A DNA stretch of 64,000 bases from Acidobacteriota bacterium (GTDB taxonomy: Bacteria; Acidobacteriota; Blastocatellia; Pyrinomonadales; Pyrinomonadaceae), in contig JAHBSI010000001.1 in the NCBI GenBank assembly GCA_019639195.1, forward strand, positions 744,001-808,000, written 5' to 3'. A program made the translations under genes and the position numbers. Shown here in pieces: positions 1-8,685 of the stretch (position 1 is the stretch's first letter; each line of letters starts with the position of its first letter). The notes beneath the pieces were generated by a model. The model worked only from the letters and a program-made list of their open reading frames with translations. It was not told the origin of the DNA and did no database searches.

Positions 1-770
1 TTCAACGAAGTGCTATCGATGCAAGCGGTGCGTTCAGCTCTGCTTGGGAACAAGTAAAGGAGAATTACGGAACGTATCTTGGTGCTGCGGTGGTTTGCTG
101 GATAATGCTCGGATGTTTCTCCTGCATCAGCTGGTTTCTGATGGGGCCGGTAATGGGTGGTATTTTCTACCTTGCGTCGAAAGGCCATCGCCGCGAGCCT
201 GTCGAATTCGGAATGATGTTCGAAGGCTTCAAAAAATTCGTGCCGCTGATGGTGGTCGGCCTGATCCAGGCAATTCCCACCATCATTATCACGATCGTTA
301 ACCTCGGGATGAACATGGGCAGATTCGGTTTGCTAATGAGCAATCCGGAGGCGATGCGCCAAGCTCAACGTGCAGGCGAGATCGGTGGTGCTGAAGCTGC
401 GATGTCGATCGCGTTCTTGGTATTCTATTTCATCTTTCTTGTGATCAGCGCCATTTGGGGGCTAATCACATACTTTGCGATCCCGCTTGTAATGGAATAT
501 GACCTTAGCCCGATCGCCGCAGTCAAACTCAGCGGCAGGGCGGCGTTTGCCAATATCGGCGGCGTTATCGCCGTAGTCCTGTTTGCAGTGCTTGTTGGCA
601 TCATCGGTATATTGCTGTTGTGCGTAGGTATTATTCTGGTATCAGTGCCAGTCATTCTCGTCGCCAACGCTATAGTCTTTTGGCAGGTCTTTCCTCGTCA
701 GGATCGCCCTGACCAATACTTTGCACCGCCGCCGCCCGGAACATACGGTTTCGGCAGCCCGCAATACTAA
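1..770 (+). CDS. Integral membrane protein, 5'-truncated by the window edge
   Basis: The frame is open from base 3 through the window edge, so the N-terminus lies outside. Before the first in-frame start-like codon (GTG at 90) it already reads a sensible sequence (AFSSAWEQVKENYGTYLGA), which argues that the true start is further upstream. The visible 255 residues contain four to five long hydrophobic segments (around 90-160, 250-310, 410-480 and 560-690 in DNA). It ends in a Pro-rich tail (PPPPGTYGFGSPQY). The pattern of an amphipathic 'AW..VK.NYG..LGA' lead followed by paired membrane helices resembles the DUF4013/DUF975-like membrane proteins, but I cannot assign a family or function. Nothing visible suggests an enzyme. 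Confidence 0.75.
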   Translation, partial: QRSAIDASGAFSSAWEQVKENYGTYLGAAVVCWIMLGCFSCISWFLMGPVMGGIFYLASKGHRREPVEFGMMFEGFKKFVPLMVVGLIQAIPTIIITIVNLGMNMGRFGLLMSNPEAMRQAQRAGEIGGAEAAMSIAFLVFYFIFLVISAIWGLITYFAIPLVMEYDLSPIAAVKLSGRAAFANIGGVIAVVLFAVLVGIIGILLLCVGIILVSVPVILVANAIVFWQVFPRQDRPDQYFAPPPPGTYGFGSPQY

Positions 771-780
771 CGACGGGTGG

Positions 781-927
781 CTAGAGCTGCTTTTCCATAT
801 AAAGGACGCCATCGTACGGGTTTTCGTAGTACGGCGTGATCTAGTAGAAGCCGTGAGACTCGTACAGTTTCACGGCACTTTCCATTTTTGGCGGGAACGT
901 ATCAACCCGCAGGCACTCGCACCGCTA
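781..927 (-). pseudogene. Decayed GNAT acetyltransferase C-terminus
   Basis: Reading the minus strand in the frame that ends at the TAG at 781-783 gives LRVDTFPPKMESAVKLYESH, then GFY, an in-frame TAG (841-843), then ITPYYENPYDGVLYMEKQL and a stop. This matches the typical C-terminal signature of small GNAT N-acetyltransferases (A..LYES.GF...PYY.NP..G..yme..L). Only about 45 residues survive, with a second in-frame stop at 925-927 and no N-terminal acetyl-CoA-binding part. It is therefore a remnant and not a gene. It lies in the 179-bp gap between the membrane protein and the ATPase, on the opposite strand. Confidence 0.7.
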
Positions 928-949
928 AATGTTATAAACTTAGATAGTA

Positions 950-1753
950 ATGGAACTTGCGGTCGAAAAATACAAAGTTAAAGTTGAGCCGTTCTATTTG
1001 CCGGTCGGCAACGAGGTCGAGCTTTTTGAGGCGTCCTACGCGGCAAAGCTGCCGGTTATGCTTAAAGGGCCGACTGGCTGCGGTAAGACGCGCTTTGTCG
1101 AATATATGGCGCATCGGATGAAGCGTCCTTTGATCACGGTTGCGTGTCACGAAGATCTTTCGTCCACCGACCTTGTGGGCAGGTTCCTGCTCGAGGGCAA
1201 CGAGACCGTCTGGCACGACGGGCCGTTGACCGCGGCTGTGAGGGCCGGTGCGATCTGTTATCTTGACGAGGTTGTCGAAGCCCGAAAGGACACGGTCGTG
1301 ATAATCCACCCTTTGACAGATGACCGCCGCCGCCTTCCGATCGAAAAACGCGGTACGGTCCTCGATGCGCCGCCGGAATTTATGCTCGTCGTCTCGTACA
1401 ATCCGGGCTATCAATCGATCTTAAAGGATCTGAAACAATCCACTCGGCAGCGTTTTGTTGCAATGGAATTCGATTATCCGGATGCGGATTCCGAAACAAA
1501 GATCGTCGCGAAAGAAGGCGGTGTTGAAGCGTCGATCGCGGCCGACCTCGTGAAGATCGGTGAGAAGGTGAGAAACCTTCGCGGCCACGGTTTGGAAGAA
1601 GGTGTCTCGACGCGCCTTCTCATCTACGCCGCTCAGCTGATCGCAAAAGGCATCGGGCCCGCCGCCGCTGCCGAGGTCGCACTCTCAGCACCGATAACGG
1701 ACGACCGTGACCTGCAGCGCAGCATCAGAGAGATCATTACAACGGTGATCTAG
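950..1753 (+). CDS. AAA+ ATPase of the CbbQ/NirQ/NorQ (MoxR-related) family
   Basis: A 267-residue AAA+ protein. Walker A is GPTGCGKT at residues 40-47 and Walker B is ICYLDE at 102-107. A sensor-1 Asn lies in SYNPGYQS near 151 and an Arg-finger-like STRQRF near 164-169, so all motor elements are intact. Family members are chaperone-type ATPases that insert metals into, or activate, target enzymes (Rubisco, nitric-oxide reductase) together with a von Willebrand factor A partner (CbbO/NorD). No such partner is visible in the window. The ATG follows a TATAAA box (933-938) by only 11 bases with no Shine-Dalgarno, which suggests a nearly leaderless transcript. The last codons of the gene are duplicated downstream (26-bp repeat). 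Confidence 0.88.
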   Translation: MELAVEKYKVKVEPFYLPVGNEVELFEASYAAKLPVMLKGPTGCGKTRFVEYMAHRMKRPLITVACHEDLSSTDLVGRFLLEGNETVWHDGPLTAAVRAGAICYLDEVVEARKDTVVIIHPLTDDRRRLPIEKRGTVLDAPPEFMLVVSYNPGYQSILKDLKQSTRQRFVAMEFDYPDADSETKIVAKEGGVEASIAADLVKIGEKVRNLRGHGLEEGVSTRLLIYAAQLIAKGIGPAAAAEVALSAPITDDRDLQRSIREIITTVI

Positions 1754-1754
1754 C
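1729..1754 (+). repeat. 26-bp direct repeat, copy 1 (3' end of the ATPase gene)
   Basis: This segment encodes the last residues and stop codon of the CbbQ-type ATPase. It recurs without a mismatch at 2466-2491. The two copies bracket the small-protein/nucleotidyltransferase module, as expected when a segment inserts into, or is duplicated with, the end of a gene. Confidence 0.9.
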
Positions 1755-1778
1755 AGAGCATGATAGAGTAGACTGCGT

Positions 1779-2015
1779 ATGCGAGAAACGACTGGCACTT
1801 TCAAAGACGGACGAAGGATAACATTGCGCTTATCCCGCTTTGGTGAACGTCCGGACCGCGAATTCGATATTCATTTCTGGCAAAGCCTAACGTCCGAAGA
1901 GCGCGCCGCCGCGGGTTGGGAACTTGTTACAACTTATTGGGAAATGAAAGGTAAAACCGCAGATGAACTCCGACTTCAAAGATCTGTTGAAAGCATTCAA
2001 CGAGGCCGATGTTAG
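1779..2015 (+). CDS. Small conserved-type protein paired with a nucleotidyltransferase
   Basis: A 78-residue soluble protein with FDIHFWQSLTSEERAAAGWE in the middle and a charged KGKTADELRLQRSVESIQR end. I recognise this layout (FD..FW......R..A.WE....-W..KG....ELRLQRSV..iQR) from small proteins encoded immediately upstream of DUF6036-type nucleotidyltransferases. The pairing is from memory and not from a search. Its 3' end overlaps the start of the nucleotidyltransferase frame at 1963 by 53 bases. The pair looks like a toxin-antitoxin-type or mobile two-gene unit. The small protein itself is intact even though its partner is broken. Confidence 0.55.
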   Translation: MRETTGTFKDGRRITLRLSRFGERPDREFDIHFWQSLTSEERAAAGWELVTTYWEMKGKTADELRLQRSVESIQRGRC

Positions 2016-2413
2016 GTACCTCGTTGTAGGTGGTTGGGCGTATATTGAGCATGCCGAACCAAGATATACCAAAGATCTGGACACCGGACAATGCTGAAAG
2101 AATTCTTGCTGCGCTTCGCGAGTTTGGAGCTCCGGTAACTGAGGTTTCTGAAGCGGATCTGACGACTGAGGGCAATTTTTATCAGATAGGCTTGCCGCCG
2201 AACCGGATAGATATCATCACTCAGTTGGAAGAAATGGATTTCGCTGCGTGCTGGGAGCGACGTAAAACCGTAATGTTGGGCGACCTTGCAGTTGAGTATA
2301 TTTCCCTTGAGGATCTGTTAGAGAATAAGGAGCGAACAGGACGAGCCAGGGACATAGAGGATGCGGAGCACCTTCGAACTGCATTACATTGCGGTGATAA
2401 GTCAAAAAAATAG
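1963..2413 (+). pseudogene. DUF6036/AbiEii-like nucleotidyltransferase, frameshifted
   Basis: The frame starting at ATG 1963 reads MNSDFKDLLKAFNEADVRYL, then VVGGWAYIEHAEPRYTKDLD. That is the classic nucleotidyltransferase core: a GG motif and a D-x-D metal site (DLD). It then drifts and stops at 2095-2097. The rest of the protein (IWTPDNAERILAALREFGAP and onwards, to the stop at 2411-2413) is in the next frame. Joining the frames gives KDLD-IWTPDN, the expected family sequence. The octamer ATCTGGAC occurs once at 2075-2082, and two tandem copies there would restore a continuous frame. Loss of one 8-bp repeat unit by slippage is the simplest explanation. The break falls directly after the catalytic DxD, so the product is presumably inactive. 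Confidence 0.75.
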
Positions 2414-2465
2414 ACTTCCTGCAAGCTGATTTACCTAGAACGTCGTGGCCTTTGAGTTCTGGTCT

Positions 2466-2491
2466 AGAGATCATTACAACGGTGATCTAGC
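2466..2491 (+). repeat. 26-bp direct repeat, copy 2
   Basis: A perfect second copy of bases 1729-1754. Here it is non-coding, 53 bases after the end of the nucleotidyltransferase. Flanking bases differ on both sides (G versus T before, A versus G after), so the repeat is exactly 26 bp. Confidence 0.9.
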
Positions 2492-2501
2492 GGATCAACT
2501 C

Positions 2502-2530
2502 TTGTAATTCGCGTCAGCTCATTGTATCTT
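2502..2530 (+). promoter_or_regulatory. Candidate sigma70-type promoter for the amine oxidase gene
   Basis: TTGTAA (2502-2507) is followed after exactly 17 bases by TATCTT (2525-2530), each matching four of six consensus positions. It lies 32 bases before the ATG at 2563. The spacing is ideal but the match is partial. Confidence 0.4.
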
Positions 2531-2562
2531 ACGGGGCAATACCTGCCTTCGTAGGACGAAAT

Positions 2563-3924
2563 ATGACAATTGACAGCTCCCGTCGTGAGTTCATTCAAAT
2601 CCTCGGTGCTGCAGGGATCGGAGCGGTATTTGCACCCGCGGTCCTGGCCCAGCGAAGAAAGAAAACCTGTGTAATTATTGGCTCCGGCCTTTCGGGGCTT
2701 GCGGCGGCGTACAAGCTAAAGAATGCGGGTTGGAATGTAACGGTGATCGAAGCGCGCAGCCGCATTGGCGGTCGGGTCTTTTCATATTCGTTCAAAGAGG
2801 AACCATCTCTCATTTCCGAACTTGGCGCCGAGTGGGTCGGCGAAAGCCACGAGCGGATCAAGGCCTTATGCAGCGATTTTAAGATCCCGCTGCAGCGGCA
2901 TCAATTCGAAGATCGGTTGATGCAGAATGGCCGCGTTTCGCAGCCGGGTGAATGGGGTTTTTCGCCGCCGGCAAAACAGGCCTTCGAGAAGCTTATCAAG
3001 AACTACGAAAAGCTCACGCAGGTTCAAAAGACCGCGCTCGACAAGCTCGACTGGTGGACGTTCCTTGAAAGCAAGGGTTTTTCTCAAGCCGATCTGATCA
3101 TTCGCGATCTGATGGACAGCACCGATTTTGGCGAGTCCATCCGACACGTCTCTGCATTTGCCGCCTTGGCGGAATATGCAGAATCCAGCCCGCATAACGA
3201 AATGGATTACAAGATGACGGGCGGAAACTCGCGTCTTGTTGATGAGTTTGCAAAACGTATCGGTGCGGAGAATATTCGTTTGGCAACTCGAGTTACCGAG
3301 GTCAAACAGCGTGCGGGAAAGGTGACGGTCACGACCGACAAGGGCACGTTCAATGCAGATGCGTGTGTATGCACGGCGCCGGTCGCAAGTCTTCGAAAAA
3401 TAAAGTTCGATCCGCCGCTCCCGAGTTCGCAAGCCGCGGCATTAGAGAAACTTACCTATGCCCGCATTGTGAAGAACTCGGTCCTTTTTGACGAAAGATT
3501 TTGGAAGGCCGAGAACTTCTCGCTCGTTTCGGATACGGCGTCACATTACTACTTTCACAGTACGCAGGATCAGCCCGGCAAAAGCGGCATTCTCTGTTCT
3601 TATGCCGTCGGCGAGAAGGCTGACCTCCTTGCATCGCAGGATAACGCACGCCGGATGAACGTGATCACGCGCGACCTCGTCGATCTCGAAAGCCGCGCAC
3701 CACAACTGGCACGTTCCATCGCTTCGTACGCGTGGCAGCGTGATGAGTTCACACACGGAGCCTATGCTCTTTACCGTCCAGGCCAATGGTTTGGGATACG
3801 CCCGATCCTTGCGCGTCCGCATGGTAAAGTGCTTTTTGCCGGCGAACACATCGCAGACTGGCAGGGCTTTATGGAAGGAGCTATCGAAACCGGCGAGGCC
3901 GCTGCCGACGCACTGATCCGTTGA
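2563..3924 (+). CDS. Tat-exported FAD-dependent amine oxidase
   Basis: 453 residues. The N-terminus carries a twin-arginine signal (SRREFIQILGAAGIG, residues 6-20, then a cleavage-like AVLAQ), so a folded flavoprotein is predicted to be exported. The dinucleotide-binding motif GSGLSGLAAAY is at 40-50, with the E..RIGGR signature (63-71) of the flavin amine oxidase/MAO superfamily. The C-terminal FAD-contact segment reads VLFAGEHIADWQGFMEGAIE, followed by TGEAAAD. The family oxidises amines or amino acids to imines with release of peroxide. The substrate cannot be told from sequence. The gene stands alone, with a short gap to the next same-strand gene. Confidence 0.85.
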   Translation: MTIDSSRREFIQILGAAGIGAVFAPAVLAQRRKKTCVIIGSGLSGLAAAYKLKNAGWNVTVIEARSRIGGRVFSYSFKEEPSLISELGAEWVGESHERIKALCSDFKIPLQRHQFEDRLMQNGRVSQPGEWGFSPPAKQAFEKLIKNYEKLTQVQKTALDKLDWWTFLESKGFSQADLIIRDLMDSTDFGESIRHVSAFAALAEYAESSPHNEMDYKMTGGNSRLVDEFAKRIGAENIRLATRVTEVKQRAGKVTVTTDKGTFNADACVCTAPVASLRKIKFDPPLPSSQAAALEKLTYARIVKNSVLFDERFWKAENFSLVSDTASHYYFHSTQDQPGKSGILCSYAVGEKADLLASQDNARRMNVITRDLVDLESRAPQLARSIASYAWQRDEFTHGAYALYRPGQWFGIRPILARPHGKVLFAGEHIADWQGFMEGAIETGEAAADALIR

Positions 3925-3974
3925 CACGGTCGCGGCTGCTGAGGCTCAGTCTCGTCGCACCTTGAAGTCTAATT

Positions 3975-4763
3975 ATGGGAAAAGCTTACCTTAAGTCCAT
4001 AGTCGTTATCCTCGGCGTGTTTGTTCTGTCGCTTACCACCTTCGCACAGCGGTCCTATCGCGTGCCGAGTGAGATGCCGATTGAGAAAAAGGTTGAGAAG
4101 GCATTTCCTGGTTTTTTCGGCACGGAGTTCTCATTTCCTCAGCTTCTATCTGCAAAATTCTATCCGATCGGGTTTTCACGCGACGGAAAGTTCGCCTACG
4201 CGTATGAACCGGTTGACGAGGCGTGCGGCTGCTATTTTGCGAATATCGTCATTCAGGACCTAAAGACCGACAAGACGCTCTGGGAGCTTGATTTCGACCA
4301 AGGAGAGCTGATGGATGGGAAAGGTGAGATGCTGCCGATCGACACCTTGCCAAAGGTTTGGAAGTACAAATCCAAACTTATTAATTCCAAACTCCGTGAA
4401 CACAAGATCGTTGCAGGAAACCTATCGATGGTTCGGGCCGACTTTGATCATGCGAGGCGAAGCTTTGCCGTGAGTCTTGACATCGAACGCGGCACTGACG
4501 ATGTCGACATTTCTCGTATCACCAAGGCTACAGTTTCCTTGACGGCTTCGGGTATCGGTTCAAAGGTCGTGTTTTCAAGTAGTTACGACAAGGTCCTATT
4601 TATCAATCCACTCGACGCCAGTGTTCTCGGGGCGGTCAAGAGTCCGTACGAGGATCGTATTGCGATCTTGCTCATCGAGGTTAGGCGCGGCTATGAGGGA
4701 CCGCCGCACATCACACAAATAAAGATCATTGGTGCCGATCTTAAGAGCGGGTTCGTTCCGTGA
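3975..4763 (+). CDS. Secreted protein of unknown function
   Basis: 262 residues beginning with a clear Sec signal peptide (Lys-containing start, hydrophobic VVILGVFVLSLTTFA, cleavage before Q around 24-25). The mature part is mixed alpha/beta with no motif I recognise. A CGC pair sits in 'DEACGCYFANIVIQD', which could be a metal or disulfide site. No lipobox and no membrane anchor are visible. It lies between the amine oxidase and the Oar-like receptor on the same strand, but gaps of 50 and 214 bases make an operon uncertain. Confidence 0.6.
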   Translation: MGKAYLKSIVVILGVFVLSLTTFAQRSYRVPSEMPIEKKVEKAFPGFFGTEFSFPQLLSAKFYPIGFSRDGKFAYAYEPVDEACGCYFANIVIQDLKTDKTLWELDFDQGELMDGKGEMLPIDTLPKVWKYKSKLINSKLREHKIVAGNLSMVRADFDHARRSFAVSLDIERGTDDVDISRITKATVSLTASGIGSKVVFSSSYDKVLFINPLDASVLGAVKSPYEDRIAILLIEVRRGYEGPPHITQIKIIGADLKSGFVP

Positions 4764-4884
4764 AAGGCATGCCGACTCAAAAATCTTAACTTCAATTTAA
4801 CCTTCCTGTCACACTCCTCTAACACCCTGCCTTTAGACTCTTCTTTGCTGGCAAGAGATCTAAAAGCGTGAAATGAATTGCTGT

Positions 4885-4912
4885 CTTGCGAAAAGCATAT
4901 TGTTTTCGCGAG
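4885..4912 (+). promoter_or_regulatory. Stem-loop upstream of the first Oar-like receptor
   Basis: Arms 4885-4894 and 4903-4912 pair over ten positions (one G-T wobble) around the 8-base loop GCATATTG. It sits 65 bases before the receptor start and has no T-tract. It could act in the mRNA leader or as a DNA operator. No function is assigned. Confidence 0.35.
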
Positions 4913-4977
4913 TTGCCGCTCATTTACAAAGAAATATTCGTAAAAACGACCCGCATTGACGGGTTCAAGGAGTAAAG

Positions 4978-7900
4978 ATGAACAGGACGGTCTCAGTGAG
5001 GATCATTCTAATAGCGTGTGCAGTTTTCTACTTCACATTTGCGGCATTTGGACAGAGCGACGGACGCATTTCAGGCACGGTCACCGATGCGAACGGAGCT
5101 GTAGTTCCCGGGGCAACTTTGACCGTGACAAATGAGGTGACCGGCGAAGAGCGCACCATTGTCGCCAAAGAAGACGGCAGTTTTTCAGTGGCAGCGTTGA
5201 AGCCGTCACGGTATTCGATCACAGCAGCCAAAGCAAACTTCCAACCGAGCGTTAAGAGCGGTATTGAGATCCTTGTCGGCCAGCAACTTAGTGTCGATCT
5301 TGTCCTTCAGGCAGAGGGAGTTTCCGCTCAGGTCGACGTTATTTCAGGGGACGAGTTTATCGTCAATACATCATCCGCGAGTATGAGCGTAAATGTGAAT
5401 AAGCGTGAGGTTGAGGGCCTGCCCGTAAACGGCCGTCAACTTTCACAACTCTATTTGCAGGCTCCGGGCGGCGTTAACTCCGGTACAGGCACTTTTTCGG
5501 ACATTCGTTTCTCGGGCCGTGCGAATCAGCAGAACGTAATTCGCTACGACGGTGTTGAAGGTACGGCAATTATCGACGCGAGCCCCGGCAACTTGAACGG
5601 TGAAGTTCCCTCGCCGTTTCGCCTTCAGTCAAGTCTTGAGAATGTTCAGGAGTTTCGAATCGATTCAAACAACTTCCCGGCCGAATTCGGTACAGGAACA
5701 GGCGGCCAGATCAGCGTTATCACCAAATCAGGCGGCAATCAGTTTCATGGTTCGCTCTTCGAGTATTTTCGTCGTGACAGCCTCGACGCGAGAAATTTCT
5801 TTGCGAATGCAACGCCGGGAGTCGGCAAGAGTCCGTTAAAGCTTGATCAGTTTGGCGGTTCGATCGGCGGCCCGATCATCAAGGACAAGCTCTTCTTTTT
5901 TGCGAGCTATGAGCAGTATCGAGGCCGTTTTGGCCTTAACTTTATCGAAGCCGCCCCAAGCCTTAGCCTGGCGAATCCGGGTGCAGTGATACCGGGAACG
6001 TCGACGCCGGTAGATCCGTTGATCCAACCGTATATCGCTGCCTTTCGCTCACCAAAAACGGTCATTGTACCGGGCGGTTCGGCCGTAAACGGATTTGATA
6101 TCCTACAGCTTCAAGACGTTCAGAAAACGGATGAAAGAGCCTTCGCTGCGAGATTCGACTGGCAGGCGAACGAGTCAAACAGGGTATATCTTCGATTCTT
6201 CCGTGATGAAGCTAAAGACACATCACCCGAGGGGATCTCGGGTCGCGTGGTCAATATCAGCGCCACGCCGCAAAATGGAGTCATCGGACTGCAGTCGATC
6301 CTGCGTAACGACGGATCGCTGATCAATGAATTCAAGTTGGGTTACAACGGTGCTCGGACGCGAGTCAACGGCACGGCACCAAGCGTCGCTGGCCTGGACT
6401 TCTCAGCTATAACGCTCAATATCTCAGGCAGTGTCGCAAACACGGGCATCGCGGGCCAGGGAAGCTCGTCCGGTATCTCGATCCCGGGCGGCCTGGTGCG
6501 TGCAAACAGCGCAACCAACGGCCGCGGCCAACCCTATACGCCTTATAGCCTTGGATTCATCGACAACCTTACCTGGATCAAGGGCGATCACAACGTAAAG
6601 GTCGGCGGTGAGCTTCGTTTGATCCGAATGTACACCGACCGCCTTGGCGGTACGACCTACACGTTCTCCAACCTTGCGGCATTCCTCTCGAACACGCCCA
6701 GGTCCGTGCAGTATTTGGGCGATGTGAGCGCCCCAAGCCCATTCAACAACGGTGCGACCGGGCAACGACTTGCCAAACAGGAATACTACATTGGCTATGC
6801 GCAAGATGAATGGCGGATAAGGCCCGGCCTTACACTGAACTATGGCTTGCGTTACGAGTACTACACGCCGCTGCGTGAAGCTCGCAACTTGCAGGTACTG
6901 TTTGATATCAGAACGGGAACACTTCGCTCGCCTAAAGAAGCTGCGTTTAGATCCTCAACGACCAACTTCGGGCCGCGAGTCGCGGTCACGTGGTCGCCTA
7001 ACATAGAAGGAGAAGGCTTTTTTGCCGGCGGGAAGACAGTATTCCGAACAGGTTTCGGCATATATTACGGCCCAGGTCAGACAGAGGATCAGATCCAGCC
7101 GATCGAGAGCGACCGCATCAGCTCGACCATTACGAGCGGATCCCTGCTCGCTTTTCCTGCCAATATCCCTGCGATCATAAGCAATTTCAACTCGAATCCG
7201 GCGAATCGACGCTACCAGCCGCGTGCATACTCGTCCGATTACCTTGTTCCCGAACGGATCTATCAGTATAGCTTCTCCTGGCAGCAGCGGTTGCCTTACG
7301 GCCTGACATCGACTGTCGCATATGTAGGCAGCCAGGGCCGCAACCTGTTTCTCAGAAGTGTCGCCAACAAGATGCTGCCCGGTTCGACCACCATCCTGAA
7401 TGGCGCTGACATTCCGGGCGGAGTCGGGGTCGTTAATCGAACGAACGCCGCAGGTCAGGTCGTCGGCGTGACCACGGTTCGTGAGTTTAGCATCCTGAAC
7501 GGTGCGAGCGTTTCGGACCCATTCGCAGAGGTCGATTATAAGACCTCGGGCGGCGACGATGTGTACAATGCGCTGCAGGTTTCGCTGCAACGGAGCTTCC
7601 GAACCGGGCTGACAATGAATCTGCAATATACATTCGGTAAGAGCGAGGGGAATACCGCCGGATCTAATGAAGCCCGAACGTCGGCCCAGCTCGACAATTT
7701 TGAGGCCGATCGCGGTCGCAACAACTTCGACGTCCGGCATACGTTCAATCTCAGTGCTTTGTACGAACTGCCGATAGGCAAAGGAAGACGCTGGGATATA
7801 GGACGCATCGGCAACGCATTTGTCGGCGGCTGGCAGGTTGGCGGTATCGTAAACGCACGCAGCGGCGTACCGCTCGAGGTGCTGGTGGTTAGGCCAGATA

Positions 7901-8526
7901 TCGTCGTCCAATGCCAAATGGCAACCGGTTGCCCAAACGGATCCGGCGGCACGTTTGCAAACGGGTTTGTGGCGAATCTTCCATCCTTCGGCTCGAGCTT
8001 TCCGGCGTTGCCTGTCGGATTTGTCGCGGTCGTGAACACCCCAGGCGGCGGAAGTTCGCGTAATGTCAGACGGCCAAACTTGATCCCGGGCGTAGATCCA
8101 TACCTTGGCGACGATAGAAACTTCATTAACCCGGCTGCCTTTTCGATACCTGAGCCCGGTGAATGGGGCAATATGGCGAGGAATCAGCTTTCGGGCCCGA
8201 TCTTTCGCCAGTTTGATCTGACATTATCAAAACGCTTCCGATTTACAGAGACTCTGAATTTTGAATTCAGGACGGAGTTCTACAATCTATTTAACCAGAC
8301 GAACTTCGCGAACCCTTCCACAACGCTTGACAACGCGCTGCCGAACCTAAGCTACAACTCTGCGACCGCGGCGTATTCAGCGACGAGTTCCGCCATTCAA
8401 CCCGGAGAGGCATACAGCAAGAGCTCCGCGGGCTCTACCTTCGGTCTTCTCAGATCAACGGTGGGCCGCACGGTCGGACTCGGGTCGAATCGGCAGATTC
8501 AGTTTGTCTTTAGGCTAAGCTTCTAG
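4978..8526 (+). CDS. Oar-like TonB-dependent outer-membrane receptor
   Basis: 1182 residues. A signal peptide (to AAFGQ, about 26) is followed by a carboxypeptidase-regulatory/Cna-B-like beta-sandwich (GRISGTVTDANGAVVPGATL onward, about 30-110). Next comes a plug domain with VNGRQLSQLYLQAPG and 'FPAEFGTGTGGQISVITKSG', where N and G turns are typical of plugs. A very long 22-strand-type barrel ends in an aromatic residue (VFRLSF). It carries the usual Oar-family motifs (GFGIYYG, NNFDVRHTFNLSALYELPIG, EFYNLFNQTNF). Such proteins are abundant in Acidobacteriota and are thought to import large glycans or peptides, but the ligand is unknown. The start has a good ribosome site (AAGGAG) seven bases before the ATG. 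A strong hairpin follows the gene. Confidence 0.88.
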   Translation: MNRTVSVRIILIACAVFYFTFAAFGQSDGRISGTVTDANGAVVPGATLTVTNEVTGEERTIVAKEDGSFSVAALKPSRYSITAAKANFQPSVKSGIEILVGQQLSVDLVLQAEGVSAQVDVISGDEFIVNTSSASMSVNVNKREVEGLPVNGRQLSQLYLQAPGGVNSGTGTFSDIRFSGRANQQNVIRYDGVEGTAIIDASPGNLNGEVPSPFRLQSSLENVQEFRIDSNNFPAEFGTGTGGQISVITKSGGNQFHGSLFEYFRRDSLDARNFFANATPGVGKSPLKLDQFGGSIGGPIIKDKLFFFASYEQYRGRFGLNFIEAAPSLSLANPGAVIPGTSTPVDPLIQPYIAAFRSPKTVIVPGGSAVNGFDILQLQDVQKTDERAFAARFDWQANESNRVYLRFFRDEAKDTSPEGISGRVVNISATPQNGVIGLQSILRNDGSLINEFKLGYNGARTRVNGTAPSVAGLDFSAITLNISGSVANTGIAGQGSSSGISIPGGLVRANSATNGRGQPYTPYSLGFIDNLTWIKGDHNVKVGGELRLIRMYTDRLGGTTYTFSNLAAFLSNTPRSVQYLGDVSAPSPFNNGATGQRLAKQEYYIGYAQDEWRIRPGLTLNYGLRYEYYTPLREARNLQVLFDIRTGTLRSPKEAAFRSSTTNFGPRVAVTWSPNIEGEGFFAGGKTVFRTGFGIYYGPGQTEDQIQPIESDRISSTITSGSLLAFPANIPAIISNFNSNPANRRYQPRAYSSDYLVPERIYQYSFSWQQRLPYGLTSTVAYVGSQGRNLFLRSVANKMLPGSTTILNGADIPGGVGVVNRTNAAGQVVGVTTVREFSILNGASVSDPFAEVDYKTSGGDDVYNALQVSLQRSFRTGLTMNLQYTFGKSEGNTAGSNEARTSAQLDNFEADRGRNNFDVRHTFNLSALYELPIGKGRRWDIGRIGNAFVGGWQVGGIVNARSGVPLEVLVVRPDIVVQCQMATGCPNGSGGTFANGFVANLPSFGSSFPALPVGFVAVVNTPGGGSSRNVRRPNLIPGVDPYLGDDRNFINPAAFSIPEPGEWGNMARNQLSGPIFRQFDLTLSKRFRFTETLNFEFRTEFYNLFNQTNFANPSTTLDNALPNLSYNSATAAYSATSSAIQPGEAYSKSSAGSTFGLLRSTVGRTVGLGSNRQIQFVFRLSF

Positions 8527-8610
8527 CGGACCGCTCAAATGAGCATGGCCTTCGGGTTGAGACGGACGGATGTTCAACCCTTTTCTCAAACTCGATATCG
8601 GCAATGAAAA

Positions 8611-8641
8611 GGAGGCATCGGACACAAGGTCCGCTGCCTCC
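8611..8641. terminator. Hairpin terminator between convergent genes
   Basis: GGAGGCA pairs with TGCCTCC and an inner CGGAC pairs with GTCCG, with one mismatch between them, around a short loop. The element sits between the receptor (+) and the M1-like gene (-), so it can serve both. The run after it (GATCTTTCTT) is only moderately T-rich. Confidence 0.65.
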
Positions 8642-8685
8642 GATCTTTCTTCCATTGGACAGATGCGTCCAGCCGTTTTCAACCG

